A stretch of 64,000 nucleotides of DNA from the NCBI RefSeq assembly GCF_004365705.1, contig NZ_SOBN01000002.1:1426001-1490000 (forward strand). The letters run 5' to 3'. Source of the DNA: Streptomyces sp. 846.5. Its GTDB lineage: Bacteria > Actinomycetota > Actinomycetes > Streptomycetales > Streptomycetaceae. The notes under the pieces are model-generated. The model ran no database searches and was not told the DNA's origin. It saw only the letters and a program-made list of their open reading frames with translations. The position numbers were made by a program, and so were the translations under genes. Of the stretch, positions 25,854-34,570 are shown in pieces; position 1 is the stretch's first letter, and every line of letters begins with the position of its first letter.

Positions 25854-27045
25854 CGCAAACCCCGGCCCCCTGGCGGGAGTCACCGTGGTGGCCCTGGAAC
25901 AGGCGGTGTCGGCCCCGATCTGCACCCGCACGCTGGGCGATCTGGGCGCCAGGGTAATCAAGATTGAGAACCCCGAGGGCGGCGACTTCACCCGCTCCTT
26001 CGATGACGTGGTCAACGGCCTTGCGGCGCACTTCGTCTGGGTCAACCGGGGCAAGGAGTCGGTGACCCTGGACCTCAAGGACCCGGCCGGGAAAGCAGTG
26101 CTGCACCGGCTGCTGGACCGCGCCGACGTACTGGTCTCCAACCTCACCCCGGGGAGCACAGCCCGGCTCGGCCTCTCCCCCGCCGACCTGGCCGTCAGCC
26201 ACCCGGACCTGATCGCGGTGGAGATCGACGGCTACGGCCCCGGCGGCCCGCTCTCCCACAAACGCGCCTACGACCTGCTGATCCAGGCGGAGTCCGGAGC
26301 CTGCGCGACCACCGGCTCCCCCGGCGCTCCGGCCAAGCCCGGACCGCCCATGGCCGACGTCAGCACCGGCCTCTACGCTGCGCTGTCGATCGTGGCGCTG
26401 CTCTACGGAAGGGAACGCCACGGCAGCAGCGGACCCGCCTCGGTGGCGGTGAGCCTGTTCGACACCATGACCGAGCTGATGGGGTACTCGCTCAACTACA
26501 CCCGGCACACCGGGGTGAACCAGCAGCCGCGCGGCATGGGCTCCCCCGCCGTGGCGCCCTACGGCGCCTACGCCACGGCCGACGGCCAGACCGTGGTGCT
26601 CGGCACCACCAACGACCGCGAATGGCAGCGCCTCGCCCGCGAACTGCTCGACCGCCCCGACCTGGCCGACGACAAGCGCTTCGCGAGCAACGCCGACCGC
26701 GTCGAGCACCGCGAACTCCTGGACGCGGAGATCGGCGCCTGGTGCGCCCGCCATGATCTGACGCACATTCAGAACGGCGCGGACTCCGCCGGGATCGGCA
26801 ACTCCCGGTTCAACACCCCGAGCGACGTCATCGCCCACCCACACCTGGTCGCCCGGGACCGCTGGCGTGAGATCGACGCCCCCGGCGGCCCGGTGCCGGC
26901 CCTGCTCCCACCCCCGGTCATCGCCGGCTACGAGGCGCCGATGGGCGCGATCCCCGCACTCGGCCAGCACACCGACACGGTGCTCACGGGGCTGGGGATC
27001 GACGCCGACGAGATCGCCTCGCTGCGCGCCGCGGGTGTGCTGTGA
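25843..27045 (+). CDS. CaiB/BaiF-family CoA-transferase or racemase
   Basis: 400 aa, class III CoA-transferase fold. It begins LAGVTVVALEQAVSAPICTRTLGDLGARVIKIE. The catalytic Asp is in AYDLLIQAESG (class III signature). It could transfer CoA between acids or epimerise a 2-methylacyl-CoA (AMACR branch); sequence reading does not separate these. The GTG start lies inside the ligase gene. Confidence 0.88.
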   Translation: MARNANPGPLAGVTVVALEQAVSAPICTRTLGDLGARVIKIENPEGGDFTRSFDDVVNGLAAHFVWVNRGKESVTLDLKDPAGKAVLHRLLDRADVLVSNLTPGSTARLGLSPADLAVSHPDLIAVEIDGYGPGGPLSHKRAYDLLIQAESGACATTGSPGAPAKPGPPMADVSTGLYAALSIVALLYGRERHGSSGPASVAVSLFDTMTELMGYSLNYTRHTGVNQQPRGMGSPAVAPYGAYATADGQTVVLGTTNDREWQRLARELLDRPDLADDKRFASNADRVEHRELLDAEIGAWCARHDLTHIQNGADSAGIGNSRFNTPSDVIAHPHLVARDRWREIDAPGGPVPALLPPPVIAGYEAPMGAIPALGQHTDTVLTGLGIDADEIASLRAAGVL

Positions 27046-27863
27046 GCGAGGAGCCACCGCTGCTGTCCAACGGCACCGGCGGCGTACGGACGCTGACGCT
27101 GAACCGGCCGCACCGGAAGAACGCGATCAACCAGGAACTGTGGGACGCCCTGCAGGAGGCGCTGGTCGCGGCCGGCAACGACCGCTCGGTCCGTGCGGTC
27201 GTCCTCACCGGGGCCGGCGGCGCGTTCTGTTCCGGCGCCGACATCTCCGGGGGCGTCAGCAGCGTCCATCCGCTCTACCGGATGCGCACCCTCACCGAAG
27301 TCGCCCTGCTGCTGCACGATTTGCCGATCCCCACGATCGCGAAGGTGACCGGGGTGGCCGTCGGCGCCGGCTGGAACCTGGCCCTGGGCTGCGACTTCGT
27401 GGTGGCCACGCCGGAATCGACGTTCTCCCAGATCTTCGCCCGGCGCGGACTGTCCCTGGACCTCGGCGGCTCCTGGCTGTTGCCCAAGCTGGTCGGACTG
27501 CAGCAGGCCAAACGGCTGGCCCTGCTGGCCGAGACGATCGACGCCGAGGAGGCCCGGTCGCTGAACCTGGTCACCTGGGTGGTGCCGGCCGCGGAAATCG
27601 ACGGCTTTGTCGCCGACCTCGGCGCCCGGCTGGCCTTCGGGGCCCCGGTCGCGCTGGCTCAGAACAAGGCACTGCTGAACGAGGGGGCCGACCGCACCCT
27701 GCGCGACGCCCTCGCGGGCGAGGCGCGCGCACAGGCCGTCAACTTCGCCACCGGGGACGTGGCGAAGGCGTACGCCGCCTTCGCCGAGAAGCGCGAGCCG
27801 CGCTTCACCGGTCACTGGGCCGTACCCAGTCGGGACGAGAGTGGGAGTAGTAACCATGCGTGA
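27042..27863 (+). CDS. Enoyl-CoA hydratase/isomerase (PaaG-like)
   Basis: 273 aa crotonase. FCSGADISGG and VGAGWNLALGCDF form the oxyanion hole. The first catalytic Glu is Asn (GWNLAL), and GLSLDLGGSWLLPKLVG carries an Asp, as in PaaG-type isomerases. This points to double-bond isomerisation rather than hydration (inference). GTGA overlap with CaiB; its 3' end overlaps the thiolase start. Confidence 0.87.
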   Translation: MSEEPPLLSNGTGGVRTLTLNRPHRKNAINQELWDALQEALVAAGNDRSVRAVVLTGAGGAFCSGADISGGVSSVHPLYRMRTLTEVALLLHDLPIPTIAKVTGVAVGAGWNLALGCDFVVATPESTFSQIFARRGLSLDLGGSWLLPKLVGLQQAKRLALLAETIDAEEARSLNLVTWVVPAAEIDGFVADLGARLAFGAPVALAQNKALLNEGADRTLRDALAGEARAQAVNFATGDVAKAYAAFAEKREPRFTGHWAVPSRDESGSSNHA

Positions 27864-29007
27864 GGTCGTGATCGTGGAGGCGGTACGCACCGCCGTGGGC
27901 AGGCGGAACGGCGGGCTGTCCGGGATGCACGCGGCCGACCTGTCCGCGGTGGTCCTCAATGCGCTGGTCGAGCGGACGGGCATCGATCCGGCCGTGGTCG
28001 ACGACGTGATCTGGGGGTGCGTGGGCCAGGTCGGGGACCAGTCCAGCAATATCGGACGCTACGCGGTGCTGGCGGCCGGCTGGCCCGAGAGCGTCCCCGG
28101 GACGACGGTCAACCGGGCCTGCGGGTCGAGCCAGCAGGCGCTGGACTTCGCCGCGCAGGCGGTCATGTCCGGCCAGCAGGACGTGGTGGTCGCGGGCGGC
28201 GTGGAGGTCATGAGCCGGGTGCCGCTGGGCGCCGCGAAGGCCGGCGGCACCCCGTACGGGCCCAAGGCCCTGGAGCGGTACCAGAACTTCGCCTTCAACC
28301 AGGGCGTCTCCGCCGAGCTGATCGCCCAGAAGTGGGGCTTCGACCGCACCCGGCTCGACGAGTTCTCCGCGCTCTCGCACCAGCGGGCGGCGGCCGCACA
28401 GGACCGCGGTGCCTTCGCGGCCCAGATCGTCCCGGTCCCGGTGGACGGTGCGACCGAGCCCGTGACCGTCGACGAGACCATCCGGCGCGGGACCACGGTC
28501 GAGGGGCTGGCCGGGCTGAAGCCCTCCTTCCTAGAGGACGGCCTGGTCCACGCGGGGAGTTCCTCCCCGATCTCCGACGGAGCGGCCGCACTGCTGGTGA
28601 CCACCCGGGAGAAGGCGCGTGAGCTGGGGCTGACGCCGATCGTGGCCTACCGCTTCGGCACGGTCGTCGGGGCCGATCCGGTGCTGATGCTCACCGGACC
28701 GATCCCGGCCACCGAGCAGGTGCTGCGGAAGGCCGGAGTCGGCCTGGCGGAGGTCGGCGCCTTCGAGGTCAACGAGGCCTTCGCACCCATCCCGCTCGCC
28801 TGGCTGGCCGAGACCGGCGCCGATCCGGAGCTGCTCAATCCGCTGGGCGGCGCCATCGCGCTGGGCCACCCGCTCGGCGCCTCGGGTGCGGTGCTGATGA
28901 CCCGACTGGTGCACCACATGCGCGACCGGGGCATCCGCTACGGCCTGCAGACCATGTGCGAAGGCGGCGGCACCGCCAACGCCACCCTTGTCGAGCTGGC
29001 TTCCTGA
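27856..29007 (+). CDS. Acetyl-CoA C-acyltransferase (thiolase)
   Basis: 383 aa. The nucleophile is C89 in VNRACGSSQQA. The His is in GHPLGASG and the second Cys in TMCEGGGTANA. It cleaves 3-ketoacyl-CoA with CoA. ATG 27856 is chosen for GGGAG 8 nt upstream, overlapping the hydratase stop; GTG 27841 is an alternative. It is the only thiolase of the island, so other chain-shortening steps must use it, an aldolase-like enzyme elsewhere, or a hydrolase. Confidence 0.93.
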   Translation: MREVVIVEAVRTAVGRRNGGLSGMHAADLSAVVLNALVERTGIDPAVVDDVIWGCVGQVGDQSSNIGRYAVLAAGWPESVPGTTVNRACGSSQQALDFAAQAVMSGQQDVVVAGGVEVMSRVPLGAAKAGGTPYGPKALERYQNFAFNQGVSAELIAQKWGFDRTRLDEFSALSHQRAAAAQDRGAFAAQIVPVPVDGATEPVTVDETIRRGTTVEGLAGLKPSFLEDGLVHAGSSSPISDGAAALLVTTREKARELGLTPIVAYRFGTVVGADPVLMLTGPIPATEQVLRKAGVGLAEVGAFEVNEAFAPIPLAWLAETGADPELLNPLGGAIALGHPLGASGAVLMTRLVHHMRDRGIRYGLQTMCEGGGTANATLVELAS

Positions 29008-29020
29008 CGGAGGATCACCT

Positions 29021-30205
29021 GTGCGCCGAGATGTTTTCACCGCCGACCACGAGGCGTTCCGGCAGCTGGTACGGAACTTCGTCGCCAAGGAGGTGGTCCC
29101 GCACTACACCGACTGGGAGCACACCGGCCGACTGCCCCGCACCGTCTTCAAACAGCTGGGCTCACTCGGGGTGCTGGGCATCCCCATCCCCGAGGAGTAC
29201 GGCGGGGCGGGGCTGAACGACTACCGCTACAACGTGGTGCTCCAGGAGGAGGCCGCCCGCGCCGTGGTCACCCTGGGCACCGTCCGCACCCAACTCGACG
29301 TGGTGCTGCCCTACTTCCTCGCCTACGCCGACGCGAGCCAGCGGCAGCGCTGGTTCCCCGGGCTGGCGGCCGGGGAGTTGTTGACCGCCATCGCCATGAC
29401 CGAACCCGGTACCGGGTCCGATCTGGCCGGCATCCGCACCAACGCCGTGCGCGACGAAGGGGGTACCTCCCGCTCGAGCGGAGCCGAGAGTGGGGGACAC
29501 TACATCCTCAACGGCGCCAAGACGTTCATCACCGGCGGCCTGCTGGCCGACCTGGTCGTCGTGGTGGCGCGCACCTCCCACGACCCCGGCAACCGACGGT
29601 CCGGGCTCACCCTGCTGGTCGTCGAGGACGGCATGCCCGGGTTCACCCGCGGCCGCGTCCTGGAGAAGATGGGCATCAAGGTGCAGGACACCGTGGAGCT
29701 CGCCTTCGACGACGTCCGGGTGCCGGTCGCCAACCGGCTCGGCGAGGAGGGGGCGGCCTTCGGCTACCTGGGCCACAATCTACCGCAGGAGCGGATGACC
29801 GTGGCGGTCGGCTCGGTCGCCCAGGCACGGGCTGCGCTGGACACCACCATCGAGTACGTCAAGGAGCGGAAGGTGTTCGGATCAGCCGTCTCCTCCTTTC
29901 AGAACACCAAGTTCGAGCTCGCCGCGGTGGCCGCCGAGGTCGAGGCGGCGCAGGCGATGCTGGACCGGGCGGTGCTGGAACTGGTCGACGGCTCGCTCTC
30001 CGGCGCCGACGCGGCCAAGGTCAAGCTGTTCTGCACCGAGGTTCAGGCCCGGGCCGTCGACCGCTGCCTGCAACTCTTCGGCGGCTACGGCTACATGCTG
30101 GAGTACCCGATCTCCCGGCTGTACGCGGACGCACGGGTGGCCAGGATCTACGCCGGCACCAGCGAGGTCATGAAGGTCATCATCGCCAAATCCCTGGGAC
30201 TCTGA
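29021..30205 (+). CDS. Acyl-CoA dehydrogenase with a 13-residue repeat-derived insertion
   Basis: 394 aa from the GTG at 29021 (GGAGG 8 nt upstream). FAD motif AMTEPGTGSDLAGIRTNAV, C-terminal FGGYGYMLEYPISRLYADARVARIYAGTSEVMK. The Glu in LEYPI is a candidate catalytic base. Between RD and HYILNGAKTFITGG it carries about 13 extra residues (GGTSRSSGAESG) encoded by a streptomycete repeat (29459-29497). The insertion keeps the frame and falls in a loop of the middle beta domain, so activity may be retained. Confidence 0.9.
   Translation: MRRDVFTADHEAFRQLVRNFVAKEVVPHYTDWEHTGRLPRTVFKQLGSLGVLGIPIPEEYGGAGLNDYRYNVVLQEEAARAVVTLGTVRTQLDVVLPYFLAYADASQRQRWFPGLAAGELLTAIAMTEPGTGSDLAGIRTNAVRDEGGTSRSSGAESGGHYILNGAKTFITGGLLADLVVVVARTSHDPGNRRSGLTLLVVEDGMPGFTRGRVLEKMGIKVQDTVELAFDDVRVPVANRLGEEGAAFGYLGHNLPQERMTVAVGSVAQARAALDTTIEYVKERKVFGSAVSSFQNTKFELAAVAAEVEAAQAMLDRAVLELVDGSLSGADAAKVKLFCTEVQARAVDRCLQLFGGYGYMLEYPISRLYADARVARIYAGTSEVMKVIIAKSLGL
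29459..29497 (+). repeat. Streptomycete short repeat inserted in frame in an ACAD gene
   Basis: 39 bp starting GGGGGTACCTCCCGCTCGAG and ending GAGAGTGGGGG. I recognise this type of sequence as frequent between genes in Streptomyces genomes. Here it lies inside coding sequence and its length is a multiple of three. Confidence 0.65.
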
Positions 30206-30221
30206 CTGTGAGGCATACCGT

Positions 30222-30992
30222 ATGAAGGACTTCTCCGGCCGCCCGGGCGCCGCGTTCGTCGCGGGCGGCAGCGGGGGTATCGGCGCCGCGATCGTCAGGC
30301 TCCTGGCCCGGCGGGGCAGCGATGTGGCGTTCACCTACCGCGCCAACCAGGCCGCGGCCGACGGCCTCGCCGGCGAGGTCAAGGTGTACGGCCGCCAGGC
30401 CCTGGCGCTCCAGCTCGACCTGAGCGACGAGACGGCCACCGCCGAGGCCGTGGCCCAGGCGGCCGGGGCCTTCGGCGGCCTGCACACCGTGGTCTACGCG
30501 GCGGGCCCGCATGTGCCGATGACGCACCTCAGCAAGGTGACGCCGGGTCAGTACCGGGCGCAGCTGGTGGCGGACGCGGCGGCCTTCTTCAACCTGGTGC
30601 ATCCGGCGCTGCCGGTGCTGCGGGAGAGCCGGGGCAGCATTGTCGCCGTCACGACCGTGGCCACCCGACGGTTCCCGGTCCGTGACGGTCTGTCATCCGG
30701 TACCAAGGGGGCCGTTGAGGCCGTCGCCCGCGCGCTGGCCGCGGAGGAGGGACGGTTCGGCGTGCGGGTGAACTGCGTGGCTCCGGGGATGCTGACCGAC
30801 GGGATCGCCGCGCGTCTGATCGACACCGGCGAACTCGACGCGGCGGCGCTGGAGATCACCAAGCGCAACATCCCCATGCGGCGCTTCGGCGAGGCCGCGG
30901 ACATCGCCGAAGCGGTCGCGTTTCTCGCGTCGGACGCGGCGGGGTTCATCACCGGGCAGGCGTTGGGCGTCGACGGCGGGTACAGCGTGTGA
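30222..30992 (+). CDS. Atypical SDR protein lacking the catalytic Tyr
   Basis: 256 aa. The nucleotide motif GGSGGIGAAIVRLLARRG is intact and the C-terminus ITGQALGVDGGYSV is standard. Alignment by eye of VATRRFPVRDGLSSGTKGAV to the usual VAG...YSASKAAV puts Ser at the catalytic Tyr and Thr at the catalytic Ser; Lys is kept. The NNAG motif is YAAGP. It may be a binding or isomerase-like protein, or use another acid, rather than a normal dehydrogenase. It is the last gene of the operon from 21285. Confidence 0.85.
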   Translation: MKDFSGRPGAAFVAGGSGGIGAAIVRLLARRGSDVAFTYRANQAAADGLAGEVKVYGRQALALQLDLSDETATAEAVAQAAGAFGGLHTVVYAAGPHVPMTHLSKVTPGQYRAQLVADAAAFFNLVHPALPVLRESRGSIVAVTTVATRRFPVRDGLSSGTKGAVEAVARALAAEEGRFGVRVNCVAPGMLTDGIAARLIDTGELDAAALEITKRNIPMRRFGEAADIAEAVAFLASDAAGFITGQALGVDGGYSV

Positions 30993-31009
30993 CTTGCAGT
31001 TCCGTAGCT

Positions 31010-31108
31010 GGGTGGCTTGTCGCGCAGTTCCCCGCGCCCCTAGCAGTTGCAACTGGCCGTTCGTTGCAATCACCTCAGGGGCGCGGGGAACTGCGCGCTC
31101 AGCCACCC
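31010..31108. terminator. Large streptomycete intergenic palindrome acting as bidirectional terminator
   Basis: The left arm 31010-31041 and right arm 31077-31108 are inverted complements over most of about 32 bp (cores CGCGCAGTTCCCCGCGCCCC and its complement), with a 35-nt loop. It sits exactly between the convergent genes ending at 30992 and 31122. I recognise the core as a common Streptomyces intergenic repeat. Confidence 0.75.
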
Positions 31109-31121
31109 ACCACCCCCACGT

Positions 31122-31847
31122 TCACGCCCCCGTCCACACCGGAGGCCTCCGCTCAGCGAAGGCCCGCGCGCCCTCCGCCGCGTCCGCGCTGCGGAACACC
31201 GCCGTCACCTCCTCAGGCTCACCCCAACGGCGTTCCCGGATCAGCTTCTTGGTCATGGCGACGCCCAACGGCCCGTTCTCGGCGATCCGGCTCGCCAGAG
31301 CCAGCGCCTCCGCCCGCACCCGGTCGACCGGAACAACCCGGTTCACCAGGCCGAAGCCGTGGGCCTGCGCCGCAGTGACCGGGTCGCCGGTCAGCCCCAT
31401 CTCCAGGGCGACGGACAGCGGTGCCCGCGCGGCCAGCGTGGTGCCGCCGCCCGCCGCGAACAGGCCGCGCTTGACCTCGCTCATGCCGAGCTTGGCCTCC
31501 TCCGCCGCGACGACGAGATCGCAGGCCAGCATCAGCTCGAACCCGCCGCCCATCGCGGAGCCGTTCAGCGCCGCGATGACCGGAGTGGCGATGCCCTCGC
31601 GGAAGAACCAGACCAGCCCGTCGAACTTGCCGCCCTTGGCGAACGCCTTGAGGTCCATGCCGGCGCAGAAGACCGTCCCCGCGCCGGTCACCACGACCGC
31701 CCGGACCTCCGGGTCGGCGTCCGCCGAGCGCAGCACCTCCGACAGATCGTCGATCAGCTCGGGGCTGAGCGCGTTCCGCGCCTCGGGCCGGTTGAGGGTC
31801 GCGATCAGCACATTGCCGACCCGTTCGGTCAGCACCACGTCGCTCAC
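31122..31847 (-). CDS. Enoyl-CoA hydratase
   Basis: 241 aa. Both classical catalytic Glu residues are present: GGGFELMLACD and MSEVKRGLFAAGGG. FCAGMDLKAF provides the oxyanion loop. Of the crotonases in the window this one looks most like a true hydratase. It is the last gene of the LIV operon; the GTG start overlaps the amidohydrolase stop. Confidence 0.9.
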   Translation of the reverse strand: MSDVVLTERVGNVLIATLNRPEARNALSPELIDDLSEVLRSADADPEVRAVVVTGAGTVFCAGMDLKAFAKGGKFDGLVWFFREGIATPVIAALNGSAMGGGFELMLACDLVVAAEEAKLGMSEVKRGLFAAGGGTTLAARAPLSVALEMGLTGDPVTAAQAHGFGLVNRVVPVDRVRAEALALASRIAENGPLGVAMTKKLIRERRWGEPEEVTAVFRSADAAEGARAFAERRPPVWTGA

Positions 31848-33142
31848 TTGGCCGCCGCCGCAGTCGCCGCGCGGGCCCGGGAGCGGTACGCCTCAAGCTT
31901 CTCCTCCGGCTCGATCAACCGGTGACTGGTCGACTTGATGGAGACGTCATGCCCCTTGGCCAGCTTGCGCAGCGCCCCCACCGTGGCCTGCTCGCGCGGG
32001 ACGTGCGCGAAGGGGGCGAAGGAGTACCAGCGCATGGCGTTCTCGTGGGTCATCTTGTTGATGTCCGAGTCGGAGACGTCGAAGCGGTTCATCACGCCGA
32101 TCAGCTCCTCGGGCGCCTCCGGCCACATCGAGTCGCTGTGCGGGTAGTCGCACTCCCAGGCGATGTTGTCGATGCCGATGTCGTGACGGAGCTTCACCCC
32201 CACCGGGTCGCTGATGAAGCAAGTGAGGAAGTGCTCGCGGAAGACCTCCGACGGCAGCTTCCCGCCGAAGTCCTGCAGAGTCCAGGCGGAGTGCATCTCG
32301 AAGGTGCGGTCGACCCGCTCCAGGAAGTAGGGGATCCAGCCGGTGCCGCCCTCGGACAGGGCGATCTTCAGGTCGGGGTAGTCCTTGAGCGGCTGGGACC
32401 ACAGCAGGTCCGCGGCGGCCGAGACGATGTTCATCGGCTGGAGGGTGATCATGACGTCGGGCGGCGAGTCGACCGCCGGGATCGCCAGCCGGCCCGAGGA
32501 GCCGATGTGCACCGACATGACGGTGTCGGTGTCCGACAGCGCCTTCCAGAGCGGGTTCCAGTACGGGTCGTGGAAGCTCGGGTAGCCGAGCACGGCCGGG
32601 TTCTCGGTGAAGGTCAGCGAGTGGCAGCCCTTGGCGGACACCCGGCGGACCTCGGCCGCGCACAGCTCGGGGTCCCAGATGGCGGGGATCGCCATCGGGA
32701 TGAACCTGCCGGGGTGGGCCCCGCACCACTCGTCGATGTGCCAGTCGTTGTAGGCGCGCACCAGCGCCAGCGAGAAGTCCGGGTCCTCGGTGGCGAACAG
32801 CCGGGCCGCGAAGCCGGGGAAGGACGGGAAGTTCATCTGGGCCAGGATGCCGCCGGCGTTCATGTCGGCGATGCGCTCGTTGACGTCGTAGCAGCCGGGG
32901 CGGATCTCGTCGAGGGCCTGCGGTTCCAGGCCGTACTCCTCCTTGGGCCGCCCGGCCACCGCGTTCAGCGCGGCGGTGCGGATCACCGTCTCCCGGAACT
33001 TCCAGGTGTCGGTGCCGTCCTCCTGGTGGATCAGCTGCGGCGCGTCGTCCTTGTAGCGCTCCGGCAGGTGGTTCACGAACATGTCGGGCGGCTCGATGAC
33101 GTGGTCGTCCACGCTGATGAGGATCATGTCGTCGCGGTCCAT
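31844..33142 (-). CDS. Amidohydrolase-2 family metal hydrolase/decarboxylase (ACMSD-like fold)
   Basis: 432 aa. The N-terminus MILISVDDHVIEPPDMF has D-D-H in place of the D-x-H-x-H start. Later metal/active-site segments are VMSVHIGSSG and NIAWECDYPHSDSMWPEAPE. This fold includes decarboxylases and ring hydrolases such as ACMSD and CHQ-type proteins. It is common beside ACADs and EchA genes in actinobacterial steroid-like clusters, where it may open an alicyclic ring (inference). A C-terminal extension of about 40 residues is rich in K, R and A. Confidence 0.88.
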   Translation of the reverse strand: MDRDDMILISVDDHVIEPPDMFVNHLPERYKDDAPQLIHQEDGTDTWKFRETVIRTAALNAVAGRPKEEYGLEPQALDEIRPGCYDVNERIADMNAGGILAQMNFPSFPGFAARLFATEDPDFSLALVRAYNDWHIDEWCGAHPGRFIPMAIPAIWDPELCAAEVRRVSAKGCHSLTFTENPAVLGYPSFHDPYWNPLWKALSDTDTVMSVHIGSSGRLAIPAVDSPPDVMITLQPMNIVSAAADLLWSQPLKDYPDLKIALSEGGTGWIPYFLERVDRTFEMHSAWTLQDFGGKLPSEVFREHFLTCFISDPVGVKLRHDIGIDNIAWECDYPHSDSMWPEAPEELIGVMNRFDVSDSDINKMTHENAMRWYSFAPFAHVPREQATVGALRKLAKGHDVSIKSTSHRLIEPEEKLEAYRSRARAATAAAAK

Positions 33143-33157
33143 GGCACTGCCTTTCTC

Positions 33158-33481
33158 TCAGTCGGAGGCAGGCAGCGGCTTCGCTGCCTTGATGGTCATC
33201 GGGACGCCGTCGCAGCTCAGCGCGCCGGCACCGGAGACGGTGCAGAGCAGTTCGAGCGTCCCGGCGGCGTCGGTGTAGCGCTTGCCGATCAGCGTCGCGG
33301 CGTCGGCCCCGCCGGAGGGCGCGGGCTTCGCCGGGGTCCCGGCGGCCGCTGCGGCCATCGGGCTGCCACCGCAGGCGATCAGCGGCTGTCCCTCGGGCGC
33401 GCGGATGACCACCACCCGGGTGGTGCAGACGGTGCTGGCGAGCTGGTCACCGGGGCGCAGCCTCGTTGCCGGTGAGGTCAT
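33158..33481 (-). CDS. Small four-cysteine protein of unknown function
   Basis: 107 aa, no signal peptide, no membrane segment. Four cysteines occur in two half-repeats, each ending in a similar turn: C...IACGGSPM (C19, C37) and C...LSCDGVPM (about C79, C89). The pattern suggests a zinc- or iron-binding knuckle. The middle is an Ala/Pro/Gly linker. It overlaps the membrane protein gene by 35 bp and lies 15 bp upstream of the amidohydrolase gene. I do not recognise it. Confidence 0.7.
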   Translation of the reverse strand: MTSPATRLRPGDQLASTVCTTRVVVIRAPEGQPLIACGGSPMAAAAAGTPAKPAPSGGADAATLIGKRYTDAAGTLELLCTVSGAGALSCDGVPMTIKAAKPLPASD

Positions 33482-33866
33482 GGTGGTGGTCCCTTTCGAG
33501 CAGGCGGTCGGCGAGGAGGGAGAGGTCGTAGGACTGGCGGGCCAGCCAGAACCGCAGGAACCCGATCAGCGAGTACCGCAGGAACAGGGCCGCGCCCACC
33601 ACGCTCGCGGTGATCCCGGCGAGCGCGACGGTGAGGGCGTCCCCCTGGGTGAGCGCATCGGTGGTGCCGCGGGACATCAGAAAGGCCGTCACCGCGAGCA
33701 CCGGGCCGACCAGCATCAGAACGACTCCCAGGCGCAGCCAGAGCGTGGCTCTGCCGGCGGCCGGGTCCGGGATCTTCAGCACCGCCAGGTCGCGGACGAA
33801 GCGGTCCGCGCGCGTCTCGGCGGAGGTCTCCGTCGGTGCGGTGGAGGTGGGACTGGTGGATGTCAC
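33447..33866 (-). CDS. Small two-helix membrane protein of unknown function
   Basis: 139 aa. A Ser/Thr-rich N-terminal tail of about 20 residues is followed by two membrane segments (LGVVLMLVGPVLAVTAF and ALAGITASVVGAALFL), then a charged C-terminal segment FWLARQSYDLSLLADRLLERDHHH. It starts 4 bp inside the livF stop. It could be an accessory of the transporter or an anchor for the small Cys protein; both are guesses from position. Confidence 0.75.
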   Translation of the reverse strand: MTSTSPTSTAPTETSAETRADRFVRDLAVLKIPDPAAGRATLWLRLGVVLMLVGPVLAVTAFLMSRGTTDALTQGDALTVALAGITASVVGAALFLRYSLIGFLRFWLARQSYDLSLLADRLLERDHHHDLTGNEAAPR

Positions 33867-34570
33867 AGCGGACTCCCCATGTAGAGGGCGGAAAGTTCGG
33901 CGCGCAACCCGCTGTCGGGGTGGCCCTGCCGTTGGACCCGGCCGCGCACCAGCACGGCCGCATGGTCGGCGATGCCGAGGACGGCCGCCGCGAACTGCTC
34001 GACCACCAGCACGGCCACGCCCTGCCGGGCGATCTCGGCCACCTGCTCGTACAGCCGGCCGACGACCAGGGGCGCCAGCCCCATGGAGAGTTCGTCCAGC
34101 AGCAGCACGGCCGGGTCGGTGGCCAGGCCGCGGGCGAGGGCCAGCATCTGCTGCTCGCCGCCGGAGAGGGTGCCGGCCGCCTGCGAGGCGCGCTTGGCGA
34201 GGATCGGGAACCGCGCGAACGCGATCTCCTCGATCTCGGCGCGGCTGCGGCCGGTGAACGTCATCATCAGCAGGTTGTCGCGGACCGAGAGGTTGGGGAA
34301 CACCCCGCGGCCCTCGGGGATCAGGCAGACCCCGGCGCGGGCCAGGTGGCGCGGGTCCGCCCCGGTCACGTCCCGCCCGCCGACCAGCAGCCGGCCCGAC
34401 GCGGCCGGGTGGACGCCGGCGGCGACCCGCAGCACGGTGGTCTTCCCGGCGCCGTTGGGGCCGAGCAGGGCGACGACCTGCCCGGCGGCGACCGCGAGGT
34501 CCACGCCGTGCAGCACGTTGATCCGTTCATGGGCGGCACGGATGCCGCGCAGTTCCAGCAGCGCGCTCAC
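33863..34570 (-). CDS. livF: LIV-type ABC transporter ATP-binding protein, LivF
   Basis: 235 aa. Walker A GPNGAGKTT, signature LSGGEQQMLALARGL, Walker B VLLLDELSMGL and the switch His region VVEQ. Hydrophobic amino acid transporter 1 (HAAT) family. The GTG start overlaps the livG stop. Confidence 0.93.
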   Translation of the reverse strand: MSALLELRGIRAAHERINVLHGVDLAVAAGQVVALLGPNGAGKTTVLRVAAGVHPAASGRLLVGGRDVTGADPRHLARAGVCLIPEGRGVFPNLSVRDNLLMMTFTGRSRAEIEEIAFARFPILAKRASQAAGTLSGGEQQMLALARGLATDPAVLLLDELSMGLAPLVVGRLYEQVAEIARQGVAVLVVEQFAAAVLGIADHAAVLVRGRVQRQGHPDSGLRAELSALYMGSPL

